A stretch of DNA of 15,106 bases from Chloroflexota bacterium (GTDB lineage: Bacteria; Chloroflexota; Limnocylindria; Limnocylindrales; CSP1-4). The notes under the pieces were generated by a model that saw nothing but the letters and a program-made list of their open reading frames with translations, did no database searches and was not told where the DNA came from. The stretch spans positions 1,315 to 16,420 of the forward strand of contig JAJYJR010000055.1 of NCBI GenBank assembly GCA_021789355.1, written 5' to 3'. Positions 7,013-14,994 of the stretch are shown here, in pieces (position 1 is the stretch's first letter; each line of letters starts with the position of its first letter). The position numbers were made by a program, and so were the translations under genes.

Positions 7013-9262
7013 TCAACCCGAGCCGGCCGAGATCCGCCAGAACAGCTCGAGCAGCGACGTCGGCGCCGAGGCCCGCACGAACAGCGGGATCGTGTCGAGC
7101 GGCACCGGACGACGCACGACGCGTCCGCCCTGAACGCGCTCGTCCGTCCAGGCATCGACCCACTCGCCGGGCGGCAGGTAGACGTCCCAGGTGTCGGCGC
7201 CGGGCTCGACGACGGGCGCGACGAGCAGGTCGTCCCCGAACATGTACTCGTAGGGATGCCGCCAGATCTCCGGATCGTTCGGCCAGTCGAAGAAGAGGGC
7301 GCGCATGAGAGGCACGCGACGCGTGACAGCGCGCCGCGCCTGCTCGGCGAGATAGGGCGCGAGCCGTTCCCGGAGCTGCGCAAAGTGGCGGTAGATAGGG
7401 ATCACCCGGTCGTTGCCCGTCCGCTCCGCGATGTTCCAGGGGGTGCGGTCCCGCGACGGACGTCGGTGGTGGTTGAACTCCGAGTGGTACTGCATGATCG
7501 GGCAGAAGCACGCCATGGCCACGGCGCGCAGGTACAGTTCGGCCGAGGGAATCTCGCCCGAGAACCCGCCGAGGTCCCAGCCCCAGAAGAAGACGCCTGA
7601 CGCCCCTGCGCTGAGGCCCGCCGTGATGGACGCACGGAAGGCCTCCCAGGTCGAGTTCTCGTCGCCGGCCCAGTGCGCGGGAACCGTGCCTGCGCCGGTG
7701 AAGCCGGCGCGGCTGAACGTCACCGGCTCCCGGCCGGCCGAGCGGAGCAGGTCGTGGTACGCGGAGGCGTAGAGCACGGGATAGCGGTTGTTCGTCTCGG
7801 CACCTCGTGTGCCGTCCGCGTAACGCAGCTCGTCGCCCCAGGCGTGCTCACCGCCGTCGGTCTTGAACCCGTCGATGCCGAGGTCCTCGACGAGGTAGCG
7901 GCGCTTCTCGAGCCACCACGCCTTCGCGTCCGGGTTCGTCCAGTCCGGCAGCAGCGCGCCCGGGAACCACCAGCCGCGATTGCGGTAGGGCCGTCCGTCG
8001 GCCTCGCGAACGCCGTATCCGCGCGACACCATCGTGTCGCGATCCGCGCGCGCCTGACCCGTCGGTGCTGGCCGAGCCTTCAGGAGCGGCACCTGCCAGA
8101 GCAGCAGGCGGATGTCGTGGCCGTGCAGCCAGTCGACGAGGCCCTTCGGATCGGGCCACGCACCATCCGGCGGGAACGCGAAATCGGCGAGCCGATGGGG
8201 CGAGCCGTCGGGGTGCACCGCGTACCGCGCGTCCCGGAAGGCGGCAAAGGTCGTCTCGTCGCTCCACGCCTCGATCACGAGCACGCCCGCGGGGATCCCC
8301 TCGGCCCGCGTGCGCTCGACCTCGGCGCGCACGCGGGCCTCGGTGTTCCACTCGTTGCCGCTCATCCAGGGGTGGAAGATCCACTCGGGCGGCAGGGCGT
8401 CCTCGCCGGTCTCGGCGAGGAAGGCGGCCAGCACCTCGGCGGGCGTGCCCGCGTAGAGCGATACGATGGTCGTGGGTTCCGCGTCCTCTGAGTCGAGCGC
8501 CACCTCGATCCACAGGCGCTCCGGGTCCGACGCGCCAACGTCGTACCAGGTGCGCCGGCTGGTGCGCACGTGGAATCCCCAGGCGGGACGACCGTCGGCC
8601 GGCATGACGATGGCGAACGGTACGGGCAGGTAGGTCCGGCTGCCCTGATTCTTGTACTGCTCGAACACGGCGGCGTCGAGTCGCCGCCCGGCCTGGTCGA
8701 GGGCGTCGAACCGTTCGCCGAAGCCGACGACGTGCGCGCCAGGTTCGAGATGGAGGGCGAAGCTGACGCGGATCGGCCCCGCGTCGGCCCGGAGCCATGA
8801 CACGCTTCCCGGTACCAGGCGATCGCCGCCGACGGCCGGCGCCTCCAGGAGCAGGCGACCCCCTATGTCGCGCCAGCCCGCCACCGTGAACGCGAACCAC
8901 CGCGTGCGCCAGCCACCGTCGGCCACGAACGCATAGCGGACACGGGTGCCGGCGGCGAGCGGGGGGAGGCGGACGACCCAGGCCGCTCGAGCCCCACCCG
9001 GCTCGCGCCTGGCGGCCGCACAGAGGTGGCCGTCGCCCGTTTGAAACGCCCCGGCCGAGACGGCAGGCTCGTACGCCACCAACTCGGCGGTGAGGCGCCG
9101 CACTCGACCGTCGATCTCAACCTCGACCGCCAGCCCCTGGATCGACCAGGGGGCCGTGGCGCGCAGCTCGACCGGTTCGCCGGCCACCGGGTCGATCGGC
9201 ACCCGCTGGTCGGGCTCGAGGCGATAGGGATGCCCGAGGCCGGACGGACGGTGGCGGATCAC
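7013..9262 (-). CDS. GH31 family alpha-glycosidase (alpha-glucosidase or alpha-xylosidase type)
   Basis: A retaining alpha-glycosidase of about 749 residues from GTG 9262, which overlaps the GH15 stop as GTGA. In that numbering the nucleophile is D469 in GFKTDGGEH and the acid/base is D534 in HWAGDENSTW, both in the standard GH31 contexts. Residues about 25-130 form a beta-rich domain, then an N-terminal GH31 beta-sandwich (VVGFGERFDALDQAG near 178-192), the TIM barrel from about 290, and C-terminal beta domains. The conserved QYHSEFN and GDDLLVAPVVEPG segments are present. There is no signal peptide, so it acts in the cytoplasm on imported sugar, with the GH15 enzyme. A longer frame to 9418 exists, but its extra 52 residues are low-complexity and lie inside the GH15 gene. 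Substrate is not decided by sequence. Confidence 0.93.
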   Translation of the reverse strand: MIRHRPSGLGHPYRLEPDQRVPIDPVAGEPVELRATAPWSIQGLAVEVEIDGRVRRLTAELVAYEPAVSAGAFQTGDGHLCAAARREPGGARAAWVVRLPPLAAGTRVRYAFVADGGWRTRWFAFTVAGWRDIGGRLLLEAPAVGGDRLVPGSVSWLRADAGPIRVSFALHLEPGAHVVGFGERFDALDQAGRRLDAAVFEQYKNQGSRTYLPVPFAIVMPADGRPAWGFHVRTSRRTWYDVGASDPERLWIEVALDSEDAEPTTIVSLYAGTPAEVLAAFLAETGEDALPPEWIFHPWMSGNEWNTEARVRAEVERTRAEGIPAGVLVIEAWSDETTFAAFRDARYAVHPDGSPHRLADFAFPPDGAWPDPKGLVDWLHGHDIRLLLWQVPLLKARPAPTGQARADRDTMVSRGYGVREADGRPYRNRGWWFPGALLPDWTNPDAKAWWLEKRRYLVEDLGIDGFKTDGGEHAWGDELRYADGTRGAETNNRYPVLYASAYHDLLRSAGREPVTFSRAGFTGAGTVPAHWAGDENSTWEAFRASITAGLSAGASGVFFWGWDLGGFSGEIPSAELYLRAVAMACFCPIMQYHSEFNHHRRPSRDRTPWNIAERTGNDRVIPIYRHFAQLRERLAPYLAEQARRAVTRRVPLMRALFFDWPNDPEIWRHPYEYMFGDDLLVAPVVEPGADTWDVYLPPGEWVDAWTDERVQGGRVVRRPVPLDTIPLFVRASAPTSLLELFWRISAGSG

Positions 9263-10431
9263 TGCGGCCCGGAGACAGCGGTCCGTGCGGCGCTGGCGGA
9301 TCCCCGATCGCCGACCAGCGCCTCGGACGTCACCACGCCGAGCTCGAGCGCGAGGGTCAGGTACATCGCATGCGACCAGAGGAGCGGGGCCGCGACCGGT
9401 CCCCAGCGATCCACCCACGCCGCGCGCGCCGCGGGAGCGAGCAGGTGGTCATCGACCTGTTCGGGCAGCTCGTCTGTCTCGGTGGCGTGGCGTGCGATCC
9501 AGCTGAGTTCTCCGCGCGCTTCGGCCTCGCGCCCCAGCGCGGCGTAGTGCCAGCCCAAGAAGCCCGCCAGGAGCAGCCACTCGCCCCCGCCGTAGTAGGT
9601 GTCGGCGAGGTAGCGGTGCACCCCACCGGCGTGCACGAGCTGGGCTTCGATCGCGCGCACGGTGGCCCGCATGTGCGGATCATCGGGACCGAGCAAGCCG
9701 AACGGGACGCCGACCGCGAGGAGGCTCGCGTCGACCGCTGTGCCGCCCAGCCACTTGGCGAGCCGGCCGCGCGGCACTGCGTCGGCGAGGACGGTCGTCC
9801 GGATGGCATCGGCCGCGGCCTCCACGTCGGCTCCCAAACGGCCCGGGAGGTCCAGCACGTCGCAGGCGCCTCGGAGCCCGGCCCATACCGCAGCCAGCGT
9901 CGAGGTGTGCCGGTGAGCGGCGTGTTCCTCCCACCAGTCGTAGCTCGGGTGGTCCCAGAAGGCGGCAACGTAGCGCGCCGACAGGACAGCTCCCGTGCGC
10001 GCCGCAGCGACTAGCCGCCCGTGTCGTCGAACGTGTTCGGCAAGTGCCCATAGCCAGGCGCCGTAGCCGTCGAGTTGGAAGTTCCACCATTCGGCATCGG
10101 CCTCGTCGCCGTCGACGGTGTAGCGCGTGTGCAGGAACTCGGCGGTGGCGATGGGCTCGCCGAGCACGCGCCGCGCGATGAGCCGCTCGACGCGCCCGGC
10201 GCGCGCGTCGAGGACCCGACCACACCAGGCGAAGAACGCCTCGGCTGAGGCGATCTCCCCGGCCCGACTCATGGCGTCGGCGATGAACGCGCCGTCGCGC
10301 AGCCAGCTGTAGCGGTAGACCGGGAAGCGCGGCGACGCGAGGTACGCGCCGGATGGGGCTTGGTTGGCTAGGATGATGGCGATGCTGCGCTGCGCGAGCA
10401 CGATCATCCGCGCCGCGTCGACGGTGGGCAT
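9259..10431 (-). CDS. GH15 glucoamylase-like glycoside hydrolase (catalytic domain only)
   Basis: A 390-residue (alpha/alpha)6-barrel enzyme of inverting type. Hallmarks are YRYSWLRDGAF (39-49), the general acid E169 in YDWWEEHAAHRHTS, the catalytic base E324 in DELPEQVDD, and the closing LLWSHAMYLTLALE segment (350-363). Bacterial GH15 proteins usually carry an N-terminal beta-sandwich and run over 600 residues; here the barrel starts almost at once. There is no signal peptide, so it is cytoplasmic. ATG 10431 follows AGAGGA at 7-nt spacing. Likely substrates are short alpha-glucans such as isomalto- or malto-oligosaccharides brought in by the adjacent transporter; trehalose is also hydrolysed by some GH15 members. 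It is coupled to the GH31 gene by a 4-nt overlap. Confidence 0.9.
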   Translation of the reverse strand: MPTVDAARMIVLAQRSIAIILANQAPSGAYLASPRFPVYRYSWLRDGAFIADAMSRAGEIASAEAFFAWCGRVLDARAGRVERLIARRVLGEPIATAEFLHTRYTVDGDEADAEWWNFQLDGYGAWLWALAEHVRRHGRLVAAARTGAVLSARYVAAFWDHPSYDWWEEHAAHRHTSTLAAVWAGLRGACDVLDLPGRLGADVEAAADAIRTTVLADAVPRGRLAKWLGGTAVDASLLAVGVPFGLLGPDDPHMRATVRAIEAQLVHAGGVHRYLADTYYGGGEWLLLAGFLGWHYAALGREAEARGELSWIARHATETDELPEQVDDHLLAPAARAAWVDRWGPVAAPLLWSHAMYLTLALELGVVTSEALVGDRGSASAARTAVSGPQ

Positions 10432-10452
10432 ACAGGGATCCTCTGGGGTCGT

Positions 10453-10492
10453 GTCGACAGGGGCAGCTGCCGAGTGCGCCGCCCCTGTCGAC
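10453..10492. repeat. perfect 12-bp inverted repeat between the binding-protein and GH15 genes
   Basis: GTCGACAGGGGC (10453-10464) and GCCCCTGTCGAC (10481-10492) form a perfect 12-bp stem with a 16-nt loop. In the transcript it starts 5 nt after the TAG stop of the solute-binding-protein gene. No U-run follows, so it is not a textbook intrinsic terminator. The likely roles are 3'-end protection or partial termination that raises binding-protein mRNA over the downstream hydrolase mRNA; an operator is the alternative. Confidence 0.75.
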
Positions 10493-10497
10493 GACGG

Positions 10498-11823
10498 CTA
10501 CTTCAGCAGCGCGTCGACCTGCTGCGCCGCTTGGTTCAGCGCCTCGGGCACGGACAGCTGGCCCGCCTGCGCAGACTGCAGCGCCTTGTTCACGATGTCC
10601 TGCATCTGCGATTCCTGGGCGATGACCGGCGGCAGGACCACGTTCCCCAGCGAGTCGAAGACCGCCTGCCGATTGGCGGGTGGCGTCCGGGTCAGGTAGC
10701 TCTGGTAGAGCGAGGCGTCGGAGACGGCGGGCAGCTCCCAGCTCGAGTCGACGCGGGTCTTCACCGAATCGGCGGACGCGCTGAGGAAGCTGATCCACTC
10801 CCAGGCCTCGGTGGGATGGGCCGTCTTGGCAGAGATAGCGACCGCGTTGGCGAAGAAGTGGGCCGCCTTCTGCACGTTGCCGGGCTCGACCTGGACGTCC
10901 CACGAGAAGGGCGCGTCCTTCAGCCCCGTGAACTGCCAGATGCCGTTGATCCACATGGCGAGCTTCCCGGACTTGAAGAGGGCCGTGTCGTCCTGGCCTC
11001 CGAGCTGCGCCGCCGTCGGCATCACGTGGTCCTTGTTGGCCTTGTCGATCAGCCAGTTCGCCGCAGTCACGCCGGCCGCGCTGTTGAAGAGCGCCTGCGT
11101 CTGGTCACTGTTGAAGAACTGGCCACCGGCCTGCGCGAGCGTCTTGTAGAACTCGAAGAAGGACACCGGCTGGTAGAGGCCCCAGATGCCCTTGGCGGGG
11201 TTGGTCAGCTTCTTGGCGGCGGCCAGCTCGTCCTGCCAGGTCCACGCTGTGGTGGGGTACGCGACGCCGGCCTGGTCGAAGAGCGTCTTGTTGTAGAAGA
11301 GCAGGACGTCGGAGAAGCTCTCCGGAAGAGCGTACTGCTTGCCCGCGTAGGCGAACGCTTGGTAGGCCTTCGGATAGTAGGTCGAGGCGCTGAAGCTGCC
11401 GTCGGCCTGTGAGGGGCCGGCGAGGTCGAGCAGCGAACCCGCGCTGGCGTAGTTCACGAAGTCCTGGTAGTCGAGTTCAAATGTGTCTGGCGCCGTGCCG
11501 CCGGCGATCGCGGTCTGCAGCTTCGTGAAGTAGTCGTTGTAGGCCGCCGTCTGGACGTCGATGCTGACGTTCGGGTACTTGGCCTCGAAGGCGCTGACGA
11601 TCGAGGCGAGGTCCTTCAGGTGATCGGGCGCCGCCGAGAACGTAAAGTAGGTGAGCTTCACGGCCTGCGCGCTCGGGCTCGGGGTCAGACCCTGGCTCGA
11701 GGGGGCAGACGAAGCAACCGTGCTCGCGGGCGGCGTCGGGGTTGCGCTCCCGCCGCCCGTGCACGCTGCGACGAGTACCGCCGTGACGGCCAGGACGCCT
11801 AGCCGGATGGCTCTGGGTTGCAT
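10498..11823 (-). CDS. ABC transporter sugar-binding lipoprotein
   Basis: A 441-residue family 1 extracellular solute-binding protein. The signal peptide ends in a lipobox (VLVAAC, Cys21), followed by a Ser/Thr/Pro-rich linker (about 22-53). The mature domain begins VKLTYFTFSAAPDHLKDLAS and has the typical features ASIVSAFEAKYPNVSIDVQT, DTFELDYQDFVNYASAG and LFKSGKLAMWINGIWQF. Anchored outside the membrane, it would capture the oligosaccharide for the two permeases encoded upstream. The ATG follows GAGGAG with 7-nt spacing, the best ribosome binding site in the operon, in line with the high protein level such receptors need. It lies 106 nt after the second permease gene and before the 12-bp inverted repeat. 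Confidence 0.95.
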   Translation of the reverse strand: MQPRAIRLGVLAVTAVLVAACTGGGSATPTPPASTVASSAPSSQGLTPSPSAQAVKLTYFTFSAAPDHLKDLASIVSAFEAKYPNVSIDVQTAAYNDYFTKLQTAIAGGTAPDTFELDYQDFVNYASAGSLLDLAGPSQADGSFSASTYYPKAYQAFAYAGKQYALPESFSDVLLFYNKTLFDQAGVAYPTTAWTWQDELAAAKKLTNPAKGIWGLYQPVSFFEFYKTLAQAGGQFFNSDQTQALFNSAAGVTAANWLIDKANKDHVMPTAAQLGGQDDTALFKSGKLAMWINGIWQFTGLKDAPFSWDVQVEPGNVQKAAHFFANAVAISAKTAHPTEAWEWISFLSASADSVKTRVDSSWELPAVSDASLYQSYLTRTPPANRQAVFDSLGNVVLPPVIAQESQMQDIVNKALQSAQAGQLSVPEALNQAAQQVDALLK

Positions 11824-11917
11824 TCCTTCTCTCCTCTCGTTGCTGTCTGTGAGACGACCGCTGTCTGAACGTCACCGCGTGTCTTCGATGTCCGGCTTCC
11901 TCCTCCTCAGTCCCCGA

Positions 11918-11927
11918 GGGCGCGCCC
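11918..11927. repeat. short G+C palindrome after the second permease gene
   Basis: GGGCGCGCCC is a perfect palindrome 2 nt beyond the permease stop, within the 106-nt gap before the binding-protein gene. In the transcript GAGCGGGCGCGCCCTC could make a small hairpin. The stem is short with no U-run, so it is at most a weak attenuator. No convincing promoter was seen in this gap. Confidence 0.22.
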
Positions 11928-11929
11928 GC

Positions 11930-12820
11930 TCAGCCCTTCAGTCCCGATAGCGCGACGCCCCGGACCACGTACCGCTGCGCCACGAGGTACACGGCGAGAA
12001 TGGGCAGCACGCTCACGGTGGCACCGGCCATGACGAGGTTCCACGCTGTGGCGTACTGCCCCTGCAGGTTCGACAGCCCGACTGGCAGCGTCATGTGGCC
12101 CTGTGTGCTCGTGATCACGAGCGGCCACAGGAAGCTGTTCCAGCTCGCCATGAACGCGAAGATCCCGAACGTGGCGAGAGCCGGGCCCGAGAGCGGCAGC
12201 ACGACGTGGCGGAACGCGGTCCAGTGTCCGCCGCCGTCGAGGAACACCGCCTCCTCCAGCTCGTGAGGCAGCTCGAGGAACGCCTGGCGCAGCAGGAACG
12301 TGCCGAACGCCGAGGCGATCCCGGGCAGGATGAGCCCGGGATAGGTGTCGACGAAGCCCAGGAACCGCATCTCGACGAACAGGGGCACGATCGTGACCTG
12401 GAGCGGCACCATCAGCGTGGCGAGATACACGAGGAAGAGCGCGTCCCGTCCGGGGAAGCGCAGGCGGGCGAACGCGTAGGCGCCCATCGCGCTCGTCGCG
12501 ACTTGGAGCGTCGTGCACACGGCGGCCACAACCAGGCTGTTCAAGACGAACCGCAGGAGCGGGAACGTCTCCGCGACGCGCGCATAGTTGCCGGGCTCGA
12601 GCGGCGAGGGGATCAGACGCGGCGGGGTGAGGAAGAGCTGGGCATCCGGCGTGAGCGAAGTCGCCACCATCCAAGCGAACGGGAAGAGCATCACGAGCGC
12701 GACCGTCACGAGCAGCGCGTAGAGGACGACGTTGGCAATGGGCAGATGGTGTGCCGAGAGGCGCGCCCGCAGGGCGATGGGGCGCGTGGCAGTCAGCCCC
12801 AGGCCCTCGCCGCTACGCAT
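11930..12820 (-). CDS. ABC sugar transporter permease, MalG/CUT1 type
   Basis: A 296-residue integral membrane protein with about six spans, starting with one at 29-55. The EAA loop that docks the ATPase is complete at about 185-213 (HELEEAVFLDGGGHWTAFRH then VVLPLSGP), matching EAA-x3-DG-x6-F-x4-LP-x3-P. The C-terminus VRGVALSGLKG is characteristic of the MalG-like subunit. Its ATG lies 8 nt inside the end of the first permease gene, with GGTGGGT upstream. It forms the translocation pore with the first permease. No cognate ATPase is encoded in the window, and CUT1 systems often share an MsmX/MsmK-like ATPase encoded elsewhere. Confidence 0.95.
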   Translation of the reverse strand: MRSGEGLGLTATRPIALRARLSAHHLPIANVVLYALLVTVALVMLFPFAWMVATSLTPDAQLFLTPPRLIPSPLEPGNYARVAETFPLLRFVLNSLVVAAVCTTLQVATSAMGAYAFARLRFPGRDALFLVYLATLMVPLQVTIVPLFVEMRFLGFVDTYPGLILPGIASAFGTFLLRQAFLELPHELEEAVFLDGGGHWTAFRHVVLPLSGPALATFGIFAFMASWNSFLWPLVITSTQGHMTLPVGLSNLQGQYATAWNLVMAGATVSVLPILAVYLVAQRYVVRGVALSGLKG

Positions 12821-13694
12821 AGTTGACCCACCGACGCTGCAGACGGAACTGCAGCAGGGTCACGAGCAGGATGACGGCGAAGAGGACCCAGCTCATGGCC
12901 GAGGCGTAGCCCATGGCGCTGTAGCTGAAGGCGTACTTGACGATCCGCTCGACGATGACGCTCGACGCGCCGGCCGGCCCACCGCCAGTCATGACGTACA
13001 CCTGATCGAACACCTGGAAGCTGTTGATCAGGCTGATGATGAGGACGAAGAACGTGGAGGGTGAGAGGAGCGGCAGCGTGATGTGGCGGAAGCGCGCCCA
13101 CGCGCCCGCGCCGTCCACTGCCGCTGCTTCGTAGTAGTCGTCAGGGATGGCCTGCAGTCCCGCGAGCAGGATGACCATCACATACCCGAGGTCTTTCCAG
13201 GCCGAGGCGAGGATGATCGACGGCATGGCCCAGGCGGGATCGGTCCACCAGCCGGGGCCCGTGATTCCGATGGCCGCGAGTGCCGCGTTGACGATCCCCG
13301 ACTGCGGGTTGAGCAGCCACTTCCAGACCAGCGACACCACGACCCAACTCGTGATGACCGGCAGAAAGTAGGCGGCCCGGAAGAACGCGGAGCCACGCAG
13401 CCGGCGGTTGAGGAGGAGCGCGAGACCCAGACCTCCGACGAACACGAGCGGCAGATAGCCGACAATGAAGAAGAGCGTGTGGAGAACAGCGGCGCGGAAG
13501 TCGGGATCCGTCGCGAGGTTCAGGTAGTTCCGCAGGCCAACGAACGTGGGCGGGCGCAGCAGGTCCCACTTGAGGAAGCTGAGACCGAACGAGGCCGCCA
13601 TCGGGCCGAGCGTGAACGCCGCAAGGGGTAGCAGGCTTGGCAGTAGGAAGAGAGCCACGATCGCCTGCTTCCGCCAGCCCCGGTCGCCGACCAT
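12813..13694 (-). CDS. ABC sugar transporter permease, MalF/UgpA (CUT1) type
   Basis: A 293-residue membrane protein with about six spans (first at 10-30), beginning MVGDRGWRKQAIVALFLLPS. The EAA loop is at about 187-212 (YYEAAAVDGAGAWARFRH then ITLPLLSP), and MTGGGPAGAS follows in the usual place. The C-terminus ends LQRRWVNYA. The frame stays open 75 codons upstream, but that part lies within the regulator gene and is low-complexity. The ATG at 13694 shares one base with the regulator's TGA (TGATG) and has GGGAG upstream. It partners the MalG-type permease. Confidence 0.95.
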   Translation of the reverse strand: MVGDRGWRKQAIVALFLLPSLLPLAAFTLGPMAASFGLSFLKWDLLRPPTFVGLRNYLNLATDPDFRAAVLHTLFFIVGYLPLVFVGGLGLALLLNRRLRGSAFFRAAYFLPVITSWVVVSLVWKWLLNPQSGIVNAALAAIGITGPGWWTDPAWAMPSIILASAWKDLGYVMVILLAGLQAIPDDYYEAAAVDGAGAWARFRHITLPLLSPSTFFVLIISLINSFQVFDQVYVMTGGGPAGASSVIVERIVKYAFSYSAMGYASAMSWVLFAVILLVTLLQFRLQRRWVNYA

Positions 13695-14926
13695 CACACG
13701 GCTCCCGCCCGGAGCGGTCCGACGAGCCGCGCCCGGACGGCATCCTCCGGCTGGCGCTCGTAGAGGGGAACAGCGAAGGTCGCCCGCAGCACGAGCGCGG
13801 CCGCGCCACGGGCCCACTTCGCATCGTCCCAGGGGTCGACCTCCACGGGTACATCGCGGAGCGGCTCGAAGAGGTCCTCGCGCAGCGCGGCGTCGAACGA
13901 CGCACACAGATGGTGCCACCCTTGCGTGCCCTCGCCACTGACGAGGACGAGCCCGGGGCTTAGCACGTTGACGAGGCCGGCGACCGCTCGTCCGAGCACG
14001 CTCCCGGCGCGCTCGTACAGCGCCAGCGCGGCTTCGTCGCCGTTGTCCGCGAGCGCGCGCAGCGCGCCGATGCCCGCGCCCGGCTCGAGGAGGCCGGCAT
14101 CACGCGCTTCGCGAACGAGGGCCTCGTCCGATGCGAGGGCCTCGAGGCAGCCACGCTTGCCGCAGTGGCAGCGCGGTCCATCCTCGACCATCCGCACGTG
14201 GCCGAACTCACCGGCACCTCCACGCGAGCCGCGGTACAGCTCGCCGCCGATGACGATCCCGAGGCCGACGCCTCGGCCGATCGTGACGGTGATGAAGTCC
14301 TCGACTATCCGGCCGCGCCCATAGAGGCGTTCCGCGACAGCCAGCGTGTTGACGTCGTTGTCGACGAGGATCGGGAGTTGGAGCTGCTGCTGCAGCCGTG
14401 CGCCGAGCGGCAGAGCGCGCCAACCAAGCACGGGTGACTCGACCGTGCCACCGCCGGGTGTGTCGACGATGCCAGGAACGCCGAGCCCGACGCCCAACAG
14501 ACGCGGGCCTAGCCCATCGCCGGCAGAGACGATGGTTGCCAGCTCGTCCCCGAGTCGCTCGAGGGCGTCGGGTGCTGTGGCATCGAAGGGTCGTTCGGCA
14601 AAGCTCAGTGGCTCTCCGTCGAGTTTGACGCGCACCACTGCTAGGCGGTCGGCGGCGATCTTCACTCCGAGCGCGTGCGCCGCATCGCCGACGAGCCCGA
14701 GCAAGACCGCTGGTCTGCCGCCGCGCGATGGGGCGGCAGCGACCTCGCGCACCACGCCTTCCTGCATGAGGTCCCGGGTGAGGACCGTGACGGTGGCCGG
14801 ACTCAAGGCGAGTTCCTGCGCGATCTCGACGCGCGCGATCGCCCCCCGCTGTCCAATCAGGGAGAGGATCGCCGCGCGGTTGAGGTCCCGGATGAGCGAC
14901 CCGGAGCCGTTCCGCAGTCGTGCCAC
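13694..14926 (-). CDS. ROK-family transcriptional regulator
   Basis: A 410-residue NagC/Mlc/XylR-type protein. A winged helix-turn-helix occupies about 15-65 (IARVEIAQELALSPATVTVL). The sugar-kinase-like ROK domain follows: LGVGLGVPGIVD (144-155), ILVDNDVNTLA (186-196), a glycine-rich GRGVGLGIVIGGELYRGSRG run (217-236), GEFGH with E240 and H243, and the zinc motif CHCGKRGC with C253, C255 and C260. Together these imply a sugar-responsive repressor rather than a plain glucokinase. The GTG at 14926 follows AAGGAAGG with 4-nt spacing. It is the first gene of the sugar operon, joined to the first permease by TGATG, so it is likely autoregulated together with the transporter. The inducer is probably a sugar from the imported oligosaccharide. 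Confidence 0.95.
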   Translation of the reverse strand: MARLRNGSGSLIRDLNRAAILSLIGQRGAIARVEIAQELALSPATVTVLTRDLMQEGVVREVAAAPSRGGRPAVLLGLVGDAAHALGVKIAADRLAVVRVKLDGEPLSFAERPFDATAPDALERLGDELATIVSAGDGLGPRLLGVGLGVPGIVDTPGGGTVESPVLGWRALPLGARLQQQLQLPILVDNDVNTLAVAERLYGRGRIVEDFITVTIGRGVGLGIVIGGELYRGSRGGAGEFGHVRMVEDGPRCHCGKRGCLEALASDEALVREARDAGLLEPGAGIGALRALADNGDEAALALYERAGSVLGRAVAGLVNVLSPGLVLVSGEGTQGWHHLCASFDAALREDLFEPLRDVPVEVDPWDDAKWARGAAALVLRATFAVPLYERQPEDAVRARLVGPLRAGAV

Positions 14927-14964
14927 GCAGCCTTCCTTTGCCGACTATATTTACGCGTGACTGA

Positions 14965-14994
14965 AAGCTACAGCGCCTGGGCGCCCGGCGTCAA
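14965..14994 (-). promoter_or_regulatory. candidate promoter of the ROK-sugar operon
   Basis: On the minus strand TTGACG (14989-14994) and TAGCTT (14965-14970) are 18 nt apart, about 40 nt upstream of the GTG. The -10 match is weak (3 of 6). Just downstream is an A/T-rich patch (TAAATATAGT, 14944-14953) that stands out in this G+C-rich DNA and could be the ROK operator. The rest of 14995-15106 shows no gene or signal I can support. Confidence 0.38.

Noticed and set aside
7673..8491. Plus-strand open frame of 272 codons inside the GH31 region
   Set aside because: Antisense shadow of a gene with clear catalytic motifs, a common result of high G+C at third positions.
12095..12826. Plus-strand open frame of 243 codons rich in Arg, Glu and His
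   Set aside because: Antisense to the MalG-type permease, which has a full EAA loop; the composition is typical of a shadow frame.
14944..14949. TATAGT on the minus strand as the -10 element of the ROK promoter
   Set aside because: No -35 at the right distance, and transcription would start inside the ribosome binding site; the TTGACG/TAGCTT pair fits better.
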